Shown here: piece after piece, positions 46,356 through 55,800 of the stretch
How positions within the stretch are numbered: the stretch's first letter is position 1
Layout of the letters: the number at the start of each line of letters is the position of its first letter
Assembly: GCF_014873765.1 (NCBI RefSeq)
Contig: NZ_JADBGG010000027.1
Span: 1 to 61,188 of the forward strand
From: Desulfomicrobium macestii
GTDB lineage: Bacteria; Desulfobacterota; Desulfovibrionia; Desulfovibrionales; Desulfomicrobiaceae
Length of the DNA: 61,188 nt
Reading direction: 5' to 3'
Notes under the pieces: generated by a model
What the model saw: the letters and a program-made list of their open reading frames with translations, nothing else
The model's database searches: none
What the model was told of the DNA's origin: nothing
Translations under genes and position numbers: made by a program

Positions 46356-46850
46356 TCATTTCTTGGGATCGACGAAGCGTTTGTCGGAGCGGACCCGGCC
46401 CGCTTCGCTCTGATGGCTTTCGGCCCAGCCTGAAATGGCTTCAGGAAAGGCGTCGAAGGTTTTGAAGTAGGGCTTGATGTCCAGAAGCGGTGTGCCGTCC
46501 AGGACATCCACATCGAGGATGTGCAGGATGTTGCCCTCAATGCGTTCAAGCCTCACGATGGACATGCCGATCTGGTTGGGGCGTCTGGGAGCGCGGGTGG
46601 AAAAGAGTCCGCGTTCGGCCGGTTCCATGAACGGGACGACGGTCAGGTCGAAACCCCGGCTCATGTGGAAGTGATAGAGCAGATAGATGTGGGAAAATCC
46701 CTCCAGATCCGTAAGGCCAGGGGCCAGGGCTTCCTCCAGGACTATCCGGCCGGCCACGTCGCACGCGCCGCAAGGCTGGATGGGCATGTCGGCCCTGTCT
46801 GTGAAGGGGGAGTTGATGACGCCGATGGGGCGCATGCGGATATCATCCAT
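46356..46850 (-). CDS. tsaA: tRNA (adenine37-N6)-methyltransferase TrmO (TsaA/YaeB family)
   Basis: A 164-residue enzyme. It follows the TsaA pattern: MRPIGVINSPF, then TDLEGFSHIYLLYHFHMS, STRAPRRPNQIGMSIVRL and VLDGTPLLDIKPYF, which include the SAM and substrate residues of TrmO. The E. coli enzyme methylates N6 of t6A37 in tRNA-Thr. The family has a beta-barrel fold unlike Rossmann methylases. Some archaeal and bacterial relatives have other roles, but motif agreement here is high. It is monocistronic. Confidence 0.88.
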   Translation of the reverse strand: MDDIRMRPIGVINSPFTDRADMPIQPCGACDVAGRIVLEEALAPGLTDLEGFSHIYLLYHFHMSRGFDLTVVPFMEPAERGLFSTRAPRRPNQIGMSIVRLERIEGNILHILDVDVLDGTPLLDIKPYFKTFDAFPEAISGWAESHQSEAGRVRSDKRFVDPKK

Positions 46851-47355
46851 GACTTGCTCCGGTTTTGTTCGTGCCTCTTTGCCGCGAAGACGAGACGCAT
46901 CGGCGAATCAGCCGGAAAAGTCCGCCTTTCGTCCCGGGATCGCGTATTTCGTCATCGATCCCGATGTTCCATGTCTTTCAATTGATCAAAGCTGACATTG
47001 ATCGAACGGCCGGTTTTTCCCAATCTTGGTCTTGTCCCTGCCCATATTGCGATTGCCGCTGCCATGACGAGGGTTATTGTGATAATGAGAGTCGTTTTCA
47101 TACGAAAAATGGTAGCATGTGAAATATGGAACGATCAAGAAAAATACGTAAGGAAAATTACTTAGAGAGCCATTGGTTTTTCTCAGCATAAGTACGGATA
47201 TACCCAGTTGTTCGGGATGTGGGCGTCCGGCATTCTCGTGTTGGCCCCATGTTAGCCTAGTGTTGATCGGTCAAAATGACGCAGCATCATGGGCGCTTGT
47301 TTTAAAAATCCGGCATGTTGTTTTGCTGCGAACCGGAACCTCCGAAATTTTTGAA
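46851..47355. other. intergenic region, no supported gene
   Basis: About 500 bp of mixed composition between the TrmO gene and a tentative small frame. No open frame with coding features was found. It includes an AT-rich stretch near 47090-47180 that may carry promoters. Confidence 0.45.
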
Positions 47356-47523
47356 GTGGAATTGAGCGGCAGCCGACACCCGCATCGGAACCGCTCAATC
47401 GTTGTCTATCTGTTCGGATCCGGGATCGCGGGAGGCACGATCTTGGCGGTCGCATCCTTTTCTCCCATGGGGATTTGGATGGTTTGCGTCGCTGGGGTTA
47501 TTTTCTCAATGATTCGTGCGTGA
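47356..47523 (+). CDS. small two-span membrane protein (tentative)
   Basis: A 55-codon frame from a GTG. After a basic start (SGSRHPHRNRS) come two hydrophobic stretches (IVVYLFGSGIAGGTILAVAS and MGIWMVCVAGVIFSMI) separated by a short turn, as in small membrane proteins. There is no good ribosome site and it is unrecognised, so the frame may be fortuitous. Confidence 0.3.
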   Translation: MELSGSRHPHRNRSIVVYLFGSGIAGGTILAVASFSPMGIWMVCVAGVIFSMIRA

Positions 47524-47532
47524 TAGTCTTCC

Positions 47533-47628
47533 TCAAGCAAGCCTTGCGCCGAGAATGAACTCGCGCGCCATTTCAATGGCTTTGCGCTCGCAGGTCGGCT
47601 CGCGTCTCTTTTTTTTGGCCTTGTCCAC
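47533..47628 (-). CDS. 31-residue small protein with a strong ribosome site (tentative)
   Basis: GGAGG (47634-47638) stands 5 bp before a GTG that opens a 31-codon frame. It reads a very basic start (DKAKKKRREPTCERK) and an amphipathic helix (AIEMAREFILGARLA). Compact, with good spacing, and similar in composition to real small proteins, but no family is known. A longer frame extends upstream without support. It is convergent with the previous tentative gene. Confidence 0.35.
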   Translation of the reverse strand: MDKAKKKRREPTCERKAIEMAREFILGARLA

Positions 47629-48007
47629 GAATACCTCCACTGTTCGCTTTCCAACGGGTCGATGAAAGCATGAGAGGCTGAAACAAAGCATTCTCGCACG
47701 GAAACATTCAGAAAAAAGCATGCCGCAGCGGATGACTGAATCAATCTTTGAAATGAACGAGGAGGTTGTCAGCTCTGTTCCGGGTCGAAGCAACACCGCT
47801 TGAAACGGCATTTCCGGTTGAATTTTCCTGACAATCGCGGCAGATTCCGTATTGATTGAGGCTTCCGTCAAGTCGTCGGGAATTGGGCATGACCAGGCAA
47901 ATATTTTCAGCACCAACAAATGCTTAATTTATTGATGGTCTGCCCTGGTTGTTTCATTTCGAAGCCTGCGCCGCACATGACGTGGACATCCCGCGGGAGG
48001 GGTGAAT
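47629..48007. other. intergenic region upstream of the SLC13 gene
   Basis: Nearly 380 bp. It holds the ribosome site GGGAGGGG of the transporter gene at its end and, presumably, its promoter. No separate gene is supported. Confidence 0.4.
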
Positions 48008-49930
48008 ATGACCTACGATCAAGCTCTCATCATGATGATCATAGCCGCTGCCATCGGCATGTTCCTGTGGGGCAGGTGGCGGCACGACATGGTGGCGATG
48101 GGGGCGCTGGTGCTTTGCGTGCTGTCCGGCCTGGTCGAGCCGCAGGCGGCCTTTGCCGGTTTTGGTCATCCCGCCGTGGTTACCGTGGCTTGCGTGCTGG
48201 TGCTGAGTCGCGGCCTGCAAGCCTCGGGTGCGGTCGACGTGCTGACCAGGACTGTATTGCCGTCCAACACCGGCCCGACGCTCAGTATCGCGGCCCTGGC
48301 CGCCCTGGGTGCGGTGCTTTCGGGCTTCATGAACAATGTCGGCGCACTGGCCTTGCTCATGCCGGTCGCGATCCAGGTCGCGGGGCGTCTTGACCTGCCT
48401 CCGGGCAAGGTCCTGATGCCTCTGGCCTTCGGGTCGATTTTGGGCGGCACCACGACCCTGATCGGCACCCCTCCCAATCTCATTATCGCGGGCTTTCGCG
48501 CGGACCGGCCGGACATGAGCGCCTTTAAGATGTTCGACTTTTCGATGGTCGGCTTGCCGCTGACCGTGGCGGGGGTCGTCTTTATCGCTCTCATTGGCTG
48601 GCGTCTTGTCCCGGCGCGCCGACAGGCGGGAGCCTCGGGTTTTGAGACGAGCGCCTACATCACCGAGGTCCGCGTGCCGGAGGGCAGCGCCAGCGAAGGC
48701 AAGCGGTTCCAGGAAATAAAGACGGTTCTGCAAGAGCTCGATGTCCAGATGCTGGATCTTGTACGCAACGACCTGCACGTCCGCTCTCCCCGTCCCGGCA
48801 AGATCGTGCGCGCCGGAGACATCCTGGTTTTGGAGGCCGACGTGGGGGCCCTGAGCGAAGTGCTGTCCCGGCTTGATCTGAAGCTCGAAGAGGACAAGCA
48901 GCAGGGTGCGGCCGTGCAGAAAGATGCCGGGGCCGACGAGGAAGAACTGTTTGACGATTCGGAGTTGAAGAGCCCGGACGCAAGTGAAACCCCGTCGATC
49001 GGGCTGGAGGGCGGTTCCGAAGATCTGGCCGAGCTTGCGGCGACCGAGGCGGAACCCGAGGAATCGGGGCGCGAGGAATCCGCGCTGATGGAAATGGCGG
49101 TGCTGCCGGAATCCAGAATTGTCGGGAGTTCGGCCAGCGATCTGGCGTTGCGGACCCGGTACGGCATAAATCTGCTCGCTGTTGCCCGTCAGGGCGAATG
49201 TACCATGGCCCGCTTGCGGTCCCTGCTGATCAAGCCGGGCGACGTGCTGCTGATGCAGGGGCGGCTTGACAGCCTGAACGGCTTCGCCGGCAACTCGGGC
49301 TGCGTGCCCCTTGCCCAGCGGGATCTGCGCATTTTCGACAAGCGCAAGGCGCTCATGGCCACGGGCATCATGGTGATCTCCGTGGGCTTGGCCGCCTTCG
49401 GGCTGCTTCCCGCAGAGGTGTCTTTTGCTGCCGGAGTGCTGGCCTCCATGGCGCTGCGCACGTTGCCCATGCGTTCGGTCTACGAGGCGGTGGACTGGCC
49501 GGTGGTTGTGTTGCTGGGCGGGCTGCTGCCCGTTGCCGAGGCCATGCGCAACACGGGCGCGGCCGATCTCATCGCGCGCCTGCTGCTTGAAAACGTGGCT
49601 CAGGGCAACCCCTTTGTCGCACTGGCCGTGGTCATGCTCACGACCATGATTCTGACCGATCTCATGAACAATGCCGCGACGGCGGCCGTGATGGCTCCCA
49701 TCGGGCTTGGAACGGCGATTCAGCTCGGCGTCAATCCGGACACGTTCCTGATGGCCGTCGCCATTGGCGCCTCCTGCGCCTTCCTGACGCCCATTGGACA
49801 CCAGAACAATACCTTGATCCTCGGACCCGGCGGATTCCGTTTTGGGGACTACTGGCGCATGGGCCTGCCCATGGACGTGGTCGTCATCGCCCTTGGGCTT
49901 CCGCTTCTGGTTTGGTTCTGGCCGCTGTAG
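48008..49930 (+). CDS. SLC13/DASS-family transporter with two RCK-C domains
   Basis: A 640-residue inner-membrane carrier. The N-terminal half (about 1-200) and C-terminal half (about 440-640) each have hairpins with the NNV or NNA turn (FMNNVGALALLMPVA and DLMNNAATAAVMAPI) and GTTTLIGTPPNL, as in anion carriers of sulfate or dicarboxylates. Between them lie two RCK_C (TrkA-C) domains (YITEVRVPEGSASEGKRFQE; IVGSSASDLALRTRYGINLL) split by a very acidic 70-residue linker. RCK_C domains bind nucleotides or ligands and regulate transport. ATG 48008 is chosen for the GGGAGGGG spacing. The substrate is unknown; sulfate is plausible in a sulfate reducer. Confidence 0.88.
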   Translation: MTYDQALIMMIIAAAIGMFLWGRWRHDMVAMGALVLCVLSGLVEPQAAFAGFGHPAVVTVACVLVLSRGLQASGAVDVLTRTVLPSNTGPTLSIAALAALGAVLSGFMNNVGALALLMPVAIQVAGRLDLPPGKVLMPLAFGSILGGTTTLIGTPPNLIIAGFRADRPDMSAFKMFDFSMVGLPLTVAGVVFIALIGWRLVPARRQAGASGFETSAYITEVRVPEGSASEGKRFQEIKTVLQELDVQMLDLVRNDLHVRSPRPGKIVRAGDILVLEADVGALSEVLSRLDLKLEEDKQQGAAVQKDAGADEEELFDDSELKSPDASETPSIGLEGGSEDLAELAATEAEPEESGREESALMEMAVLPESRIVGSSASDLALRTRYGINLLAVARQGECTMARLRSLLIKPGDVLLMQGRLDSLNGFAGNSGCVPLAQRDLRIFDKRKALMATGIMVISVGLAAFGLLPAEVSFAAGVLASMALRTLPMRSVYEAVDWPVVVLLGGLLPVAEAMRNTGAADLIARLLLENVAQGNPFVALAVVMLTTMILTDLMNNAATAAVMAPIGLGTAIQLGVNPDTFLMAVAIGASCAFLTPIGHQNNTLILGPGGFRFGDYWRMGLPMDVVVIALGLPLLVWFWPL

Positions 49931-50053
49931 CATGAACGTCCGGCAGGATGGCGCACGTTTCTGCCCGGTTGCGAAATCGAGTCGGCTGTAGCGCCGAAGT
50001 TTTGATCAAGGTGAAAGTCCATACATGTGACATTGTTTCTTGAGGAGAACTTC

Positions 50054-53000
50054 ATGCCGTTTTTTTTTAAGCAGGATTCTTGCAAGCTGTTGGCCGACCA
50101 GGACGGCCCGGCCTCCCGACGTTTTCGGCACTACAATGACTTTCTGGAGCACAATCATCGCGCGCTGCGCATTCTGGCGGAGCTTGAAATGCTGGACCGT
50201 GGTGCCGGATTGGCCACTATGGCCTTCATCCAGCGGCGCGGCGCGGAGCTTCTGGATCATGTCAGGGAATTGGTGGGCTCCCTGAACCAGCTTTCAGGTC
50301 ATCGCTATGACGGGATTTTGCCCGTTTTTGACACCGTGGCCGATGAGCTTCACGCCTTGATCCAGCGAGAGCGGCCCGTCATCGAAGGGCCGCTCTCGCT
50401 GCCTTTTGCGCAACTTGGCGAGAAGGACACGCTCCTGTCCGGCGCCAAGGCCACCAACCTGGCGCAGATCACAAATGTGCTCGGACTGTCGGCGCCGGAT
50501 GGGTTTGTCGTCACGACCGCGGGCTTTGATCTTTTTCTGCGCGAAAACGGCTTGCTTGATTCCGTGGAGGAGATGCTGGCCGATTTCGATCCGGGCCGGC
50601 CCGACAGCGACGAGGCGTGCAGCCAGATCCGCGAGAAAATTCTGGCCGCTCCGTTGCCGAGCGCCCTGGAGACGGCCATGCAGGGTGAATTTCGTGCCCT
50701 GTCCCGTCGTCTTGGCCGCAAGCCGCGACTGGCCGTGCGCAGCAGCGCCGTGGGCGAGGACACGGCAGCCTCCTTTGCCGGACAGTATGCAAGCGTGCTC
50801 CCGGTTGAAGAAGAGGATTTGCCCAAGGCCTTTCGCACTGTCCTGGCCAGCAAGTACACTCCTCGTGCCATCCTGTACCGGCTTCGGTATGGGCTGTCCG
50901 ACGCGGCCACGCCCATGGCGGTGGCCGTCGTGGATTTGGTCGACGCCAGGGCCAGCGGCGTCCTTTACACTGTGGATCCTTCCATGCCGCAGGCGGGTCA
51001 GGCGCGCATCGACGCGGCCCTTGGCCTGGGGGAGCAGGTGGTCGGAGGGTCCGCCTCGCCGGATGTGTACAGGGTTGACCGCGACACGTTTTCAATCGCC
51101 TGGCGCGCAATCCAGCCCAAAGATGAAGATCCGGAAAACGCAACGCCCGCCCTGAAGGATTCAGCCGTCATTGATTTGGTGCGTTCCGGCCTTCGGCTTG
51201 AAGCGCATTTCGGCGCGCCGCAGGACATCGAATGGGCAGAAGATGCAAAAGGGAGGATTATTTTTCTCCAGTCGCGTCCCCTGGGTATCTCCAAGACCGC
51301 CAAACCCTCGGCAGCCTTGAATACCGAAAGCATGGAGCTGCTCTTGTCGGCCGGACAAACGGCGTCGCCTGGCAGGGTTTCGGGCAAGGCGATCCTTGTT
51401 TCGGCTGAACTGAAACCGGAGCAGACCGAGAACGCCATCCTGGTCGCCCGGACGGCAGCCCCGGATCTGGCCCCCTACATGAGCCGGGTCCGAGGGCTGA
51501 TCACCGACCTTGGCGGGGTGGCCAGTCATCTTGCCTCCGTGGCGCGGGAGTTCAATGTTCCGGCCCTCATGGATACCCGCGAGGCCACGACGAAAATATC
51601 TTCCGGCCAGGAGATCACCCTGCTGGCTGAAGAAGGGGAGGTCTATCTGGGCCTTGTACCAGAATTGAGCCGAAAGCTTCCTGCCCGGGACGAAGATGAA
51701 GGGCTGGGGCCCATTGGCAGACATCTGCGAAAACTGCTGGAGCGCATTTCCCCACTCAATCTGACCGACCCGAAATCGCCGGACTTCACTCCCGAGGGGT
51801 GCCGCACCCTGCACGACCTGATCCGCTTCGCCCACGAAAAGGCCATGGAGGAAATGTTCAACATCTCCCGCCTTGCAGACGACTCGGTGGTGTCGCGTAG
51901 CATGAGCGCCAACATCCCTCTGGCCATGCACTTCATCGACTTGGGCGGTGGCTTGGCCGAAGGGCTTGATACCTGCGCCGAAATTCTTCCGGAGCACATC
52001 CGCTCCAGGCCCATGGTCGCGTTGTGGCGAGGCTTGGCGCATCCAGGCGTGACCTGGGCCGGAAACGTGGACCTGAGCGGACGGAACTTCATGGCCCTCA
52101 TGTCCGGGAGCATGGGGCCCGGCGGTGCCATGCCGCCGGAAACGAAATCCTATGCCCTGGTCTCCGCCGATTACCTGAACCTGAGCGTCAAGTTCGGATA
52201 CCATTATTCCAATCTGGACGCGCTCTGTTCGGATGACCCGGATGCCAACACCCTGACCCTGCAGTTTGCGGGCGGAGCCGGCACCGGCTCCGGCAAGGCC
52301 CTGCGCATCGAGTTCCTGTCCAATGTGCTGAAGCGGCTGGGCTACGAGGTGAACATCAGCGGAGACATGCTGCAGGCGGCTTTGCGGGGGCTCGACTGCC
52401 CGGCCATGGAAGAGGTGCTGGATCAGACCGGCCGTTTGCTGGGCTGCAGCAGGCTGCTTGATCTGGCCATACCGAACCGGGAAGAGGTGCAGACCCTGGC
52501 CGAAATGTTCTTCAGGCAGGAATATGATTTTCTGGATCGTTCCGAAAAGCGGCTTCCCGGTTTTTATGCGTCTTTTGGTCAGTGGTCCCTTGCCGAAATG
52601 GATGGCCGGGAGGTCATCATGCAGGATGGAGCGCACATGGGGCAGACGGTTTCGTGCGCACTGCATTTTGCCGCGAGTTCGGTCCTGGGCGGTCGGTACC
52701 GGAAATTTCTGGAGAAACGGCATGCCCGGCACTACTATCCGACCGCCGTGAAACGCGACAGTCGGCACGAAGACGGGCGCATCCGGGTCGATGTGCGCAT
52801 CGAGGCCGGATGCGTGGACCTCGCCGCCGGGCTGGCTTTCGGCTTGGGCAATGTCGGAAATTGCCTGGTATTGGCCGTGGATGCCGCCGCAGGAGAATTG
52901 CAACTACTTGAATTCGTGAACAATACCAGAAGTTTTTTGGCGCGGGTCGACATGCAGGTGCCTTTGGGGCGTTGGGTTGGCCTTGAAGTGACGGTGGCTG

Positions 53001-53167
53001 GAAAGGAGATCACCGCCGTCGGCTTTAGTGGACGCGGTCTAAGCTTCACCGCCTCCAGACCAGTCTGGGGTTACGTCGGCCTCTGGACCAAGGGAGACAC
53101 CACTGCCTATTTTCGGGATCTGGAAACGGCCGGTGCCACGCAGCAAGAAAAAAAGGCAGGAGAATAG
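50054..53167 (+). CDS. PEP-synthase-like phosphotransferase with a C-terminal lectin-like domain
   Basis: A 1037-residue protein. After a leading helical region (1-120), residues about 125-420 are the ATP/pyruvate-binding domain (GAKATNLAQITNVLGLSAPDG, LAVRSSAVGEDTAASFAGQY). The phospho-His domain has H492 in LGGVASHLASVAREFNVPAL, here with Ala instead of the usual Thr before Ser-His. The typical C-terminal TIM barrel is not evident; instead a large region of unknown fold is followed by about 120 residues (GLAFGLGNVGNCLVLAVD, GRWVGLEVTV, WGYVGLWTKGDT) like a concanavalin-type jelly roll. It may phosphorylate or carry phosphate to an unknown target. ATG 50054 follows TGAGGAGA. Confidence 0.8.
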   Translation: MPFFFKQDSCKLLADQDGPASRRFRHYNDFLEHNHRALRILAELEMLDRGAGLATMAFIQRRGAELLDHVRELVGSLNQLSGHRYDGILPVFDTVADELHALIQRERPVIEGPLSLPFAQLGEKDTLLSGAKATNLAQITNVLGLSAPDGFVVTTAGFDLFLRENGLLDSVEEMLADFDPGRPDSDEACSQIREKILAAPLPSALETAMQGEFRALSRRLGRKPRLAVRSSAVGEDTAASFAGQYASVLPVEEEDLPKAFRTVLASKYTPRAILYRLRYGLSDAATPMAVAVVDLVDARASGVLYTVDPSMPQAGQARIDAALGLGEQVVGGSASPDVYRVDRDTFSIAWRAIQPKDEDPENATPALKDSAVIDLVRSGLRLEAHFGAPQDIEWAEDAKGRIIFLQSRPLGISKTAKPSAALNTESMELLLSAGQTASPGRVSGKAILVSAELKPEQTENAILVARTAAPDLAPYMSRVRGLITDLGGVASHLASVAREFNVPALMDTREATTKISSGQEITLLAEEGEVYLGLVPELSRKLPARDEDEGLGPIGRHLRKLLERISPLNLTDPKSPDFTPEGCRTLHDLIRFAHEKAMEEMFNISRLADDSVVSRSMSANIPLAMHFIDLGGGLAEGLDTCAEILPEHIRSRPMVALWRGLAHPGVTWAGNVDLSGRNFMALMSGSMGPGGAMPPETKSYALVSADYLNLSVKFGYHYSNLDALCSDDPDANTLTLQFAGGAGTGSGKALRIEFLSNVLKRLGYEVNISGDMLQAALRGLDCPAMEEVLDQTGRLLGCSRLLDLAIPNREEVQTLAEMFFRQEYDFLDRSEKRLPGFYASFGQWSLAEMDGREVIMQDGAHMGQTVSCALHFAASSVLGGRYRKFLEKRHARHYYPTAVKRDSRHEDGRIRVDVRIEAGCVDLAAGLAFGLGNVGNCLVLAVDAAAGELQLLEFVNNTRSFLARVDMQVPLGRWVGLEVTVAGKEITAVGFSGRGLSFTASRPVWGYVGLWTKGDTTAYFRDLETAGATQQEKKAGE

Positions 53168-53187
53168 ACCTTTTTTTATGAAAATTG

Positions 53188-53213
53188 CAGGAGCGGCCGA
53201 TGGACCGCTCCTG
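53188..53213. terminator. hairpin terminator between convergent genes
   Basis: CAGGAGCGG (53188-53196) pairs with CCGCTCCTG (53205-53213) around an 8-nt loop. A T-run (near 53225) follows at some distance, so it fits an intrinsic terminator for the PEP-synthase-like gene, in front of the convergent oxidoreductase gene. Confidence 0.7.
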
Positions 53214-53247
53214 TTGGGAATCCTGTTTTTTTGGGCGTTACTTCAGG

Positions 53248-54609
53248 TTACCGGAACATGTATTTCATTGCGTAGCCAAAAGATGGGTATGCCCACAGCA
53301 TGGAACGCAATTCATCGACATCGACCTTCTTGCGCATGGCCAGTGCGAAAAGGTTGATTGTCTCTTCTGCCGCGTCGCCCAGAACGTGCGCCCCCAGCAG
53401 CTGCCGCGTGTCTTTTTCGACCAGCAGCTTGAATCCCGCGCACGTTTGCCCGATACGCTGGTATTCCGACCATCCTGCCGAATCTCCTTGGATGACATCG
53501 AAGCGCATCCCCTGCTTTTGCGCTTCCTCTTCAAGCATGCCCACGGTCGCCAGCGGTGGATAGGTGAACAGGGAGAATGGCGTCACGTCAGGGCTCATCG
53601 TGTGCTTTGGGCCTTCGATGATGTTTTTGGCCACGACTTCCGCCTCCACGCTGGCCACCGGGGTCAGGGGCATGGTTTCGGCGATGACGTCTCCGGCAGC
53701 GAAGACGCAAGGGTTGGAGAGACTCTGCATGTAGGCGTTGACGGCGACTCCGCCATTGCGCGTGTCGACGTTGCCGGCGGGCAGGTCGAGGCCGGCCAGG
53801 GCCGGAATGCGCCCGGCCGCATTGAAGATCGCATCCGCCGTAAAGCTTTGCCGACCGTCCTCTCCAGCCTTCAGCAGCAACGCTCCTCCATTTTCTTCAA
53901 TGGAGTGGGGCGGACAGTTCCGATGAAATGTTACGCCCAGTTTTTCCAGATGCCCGGTCAATCGTTGCACCAGGTCGGCGTCGAATTTTTTGAGGAAACG
54001 CTCGCTGCGATGAACGATTGTCACCTGGGCCCCGGCCGCTGCCGCGATGTGAGCCAGTTCAAAGGCGATGAATCCGCCTCCGATGAAGACGATTCTTTCC
54101 GGCAGGGTGGGCATGGCCAGGAAATCGTTGCTGGAAGAAAGATGTCCGTGCCCCGGGATCTGCAACTCCCTGGGAGTCGAGCCGGTTGCAATGCAGACAT
54201 GGGCGGCTTCAAGCAGTTCATCCCCGCTCACGATGGTATTGGGACCGGCAAATTTGCCGGCCGTGGTGAATGTCTGGATGCCCAGGTTTTGATAGTGCGT
54301 CCGGATTTTGTCCGGCAAATCGTCGGTGAACGTGCGCTTGAAGCGCATGAGTTCGACCCAGTCGAGTTTGGCGGAACCGGTCGGGCCTGTCCCGGAGGTG
54401 TTGTTGAAACGCTCCATGGTCTCGGCGGCGTCGGCCATGACTTTCTTGGGTTCGCAGCCATGCAGTGGGCAGGTGCCTCCAAAACCGTGACTTTCCAGCA
54501 GCGCCACGCTCAGACCGGCCTTGCGGCAGCGTGAGGCGACATGGCCCCCGGCGACTCCGGAGCCCAGAACGATGACGTCGAATTTTCGAGTTTTCAAAAG
54601 CAACTCCAT
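53248..54609 (-). CDS. FAD-dependent pyridine nucleotide-disulfide oxidoreductase
   Basis: A 453-residue flavoprotein of the glutathione/mercuric reductase group. The FAD motif VIVLGSGVAGGHVA is followed by the redox-active disulfide in GGTCPLHGCEPKK (C-x4-C). The NAD(P) motif is VFIGGGFIAFELAHIAAAAG and the second FAD motif is VFAAGDVIAET. The C-terminal dimerisation domain (PPLATVGMLEEEA; LGAHVLGDAAEE) ends with a YPSFGYAMKYMF tail, not the His-x4-Glu of classical reductases. The substrate is unclear. ATG 54609 is chosen for the match to the family start; no good ribosome site is visible. Confidence 0.9.
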   Translation of the reverse strand: MELLLKTRKFDVIVLGSGVAGGHVASRCRKAGLSVALLESHGFGGTCPLHGCEPKKVMADAAETMERFNNTSGTGPTGSAKLDWVELMRFKRTFTDDLPDKIRTHYQNLGIQTFTTAGKFAGPNTIVSGDELLEAAHVCIATGSTPRELQIPGHGHLSSSNDFLAMPTLPERIVFIGGGFIAFELAHIAAAAGAQVTIVHRSERFLKKFDADLVQRLTGHLEKLGVTFHRNCPPHSIEENGGALLLKAGEDGRQSFTADAIFNAAGRIPALAGLDLPAGNVDTRNGGVAVNAYMQSLSNPCVFAAGDVIAETMPLTPVASVEAEVVAKNIIEGPKHTMSPDVTPFSLFTYPPLATVGMLEEEAQKQGMRFDVIQGDSAGWSEYQRIGQTCAGFKLLVEKDTRQLLGAHVLGDAAEETINLFALAMRKKVDVDELRSMLWAYPSFGYAMKYMFR

Positions 54610-55072
54610 GTGTTCAGATTTCAAACCCCGGGACTGCGGAAATGCGGCATCCAAGCGGACTTGGAACGGTAAGCATGGTTGACCGGGTGCCTGGTCGAGA
54701 TTTCTTTCGCGGCGGAATTTTGCGGCATGCGTCCAAAATCTCGAAAGATGGATTGTCCGGAATGAACGGTACATGTAATTGTGCCGCTTTTCAAATCATG
54801 AAGAATAAAACGTCGGATTCGAGAAGATTTGCATGCGCAAGCCCGCACAAGATGCATTGGCATTGGGAAACGAAGCGGGGCGTTCCGTGCCCCTCGGATT
54901 ATCGTCCGTCAGGGCCGTTTGCCTGCATCACTGGAAGGCTAAAGCGCAGATGGTTTGAATGATCGGGGAATAGTTGTGAGGGCTGAAGCCCGCAGGACGT
55001 TTCTTGCCTGCCTTGCGGACATGGCATGCCGGTAAGCGATGTTTCGCGAGGCCGCCGTTTGAAGTGTGAGTC
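54610..55072. other. intergenic region, no gene recognised
   Basis: About 460 bp with short open frames only. It lies between the starts of the oxidoreductase gene and the end of the LuxR-type regulator gene. It probably holds the oxidoreductase promoter. Confidence 0.45.
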
Positions 55073-55732
55073 TTAATTCTGGTTCAGTATATCAAGGAAG
55101 TATATTCCACCGTGTCGCAGTTCGTTAAAGGTGTGGATGCCTATCTTCTGGAGGATGTTCGAGCGGTGCTTGTCGACGGTTTTGATGCTGATGGCCAGAA
55201 TTTCCGCGATCTCCCGGCTTTTCCTGCCGTCGAAAATCAGTTTTACCACTTCGATCTCGCGAGCGGTGAGGTTTTGCAGGGAAGACAAGCCCTTTCGTTG
55301 CCGTGTGGCGATAATATAGTCCTTGACGATGTTTTTGGTGAGTTTGGGGCTGATGAAGATTTCATCGTTCAGAGCGTATTTTATGGCCATGAAAATTTCT
55401 TCGGGGTTCTCGCTTTTGAGAACATATGCGTTGGTGCCATATTCCAGGGTTTCATAAAGGAAGTCGTTGTTCTCGCAGACGGTCAAGACGATTATCTTGA
55501 CCTGCTTGTCGATCCTGCGCAGTTTTCTCAGCACTTCCATTCCTGTCATGTCCGGCAGCAACAGATCCAGAAGGACGATGTCCGCAGGTTGCTTCCTGAA
55601 GGAACGCAACGCCTCCCTGCCTGTCGCCACGTCCGAAGCGCATGTGTACTCGTCATGCATGTCGATCATGGATTTGAGTCCCATGCGTAAAAGGTGATCG
55701 TCTTCAACCAGAAGAAAGTTGTTTTTTTCCAA
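55073..55732 (-). CDS. NarL/FixJ-type response regulator (first copy)
   Basis: A 219-residue regulator. The receiver carries LLVEDDHLLRMGLKSMI, the Asp in DIVLLDLLLPDMTGMEVLR, the Thr region IIVLTVCEN and the Lys in YVLKSENPEEI. The LuxR-type HTH is LTAREIEVVKLIFDGRKSRE then ISIKTVDKHRSNILQKIGIH. It is a close paralogue of the regulator at 56319 and stands 68 bp from a MITE copy. It is not next to a sensor kinase, so the cognate kinase is elsewhere. Regulation of the type I secretion genes downstream of its paralogue is possible. Confidence 0.92.
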   Translation of the reverse strand: MEKNNFLLVEDDHLLRMGLKSMIDMHDEYTCASDVATGREALRSFRKQPADIVLLDLLLPDMTGMEVLRKLRRIDKQVKIIVLTVCENNDFLYETLEYGTNAYVLKSENPEEIFMAIKYALNDEIFISPKLTKNIVKDYIIATRQRKGLSSLQNLTAREIEVVKLIFDGRKSREIAEILAISIKTVDKHRSNILQKIGIHTFNELRHGGIYFLDILNQN

Positions 55733-55800
55733 GGTGTGTCACTCCCGGATTTTTCTCGATGATTGCAGGTTACGAAGCCCCTTTTGTGTTTTTTTGACGA

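Noticed and set aside
47533-47919. Full 128-codon minus-strand frame
   Set aside because: The first 97 codons look random with no ribosome site; only the final 31 have a good start signal, so only that part is listed.
47954-49933. 659-codon minus-strand frame over the SLC13 gene
   Set aside because: It is rich in Gln, His, Arg and Gly and has no domain, while the plus strand encodes a clear transporter; the frame is a composition artefact.
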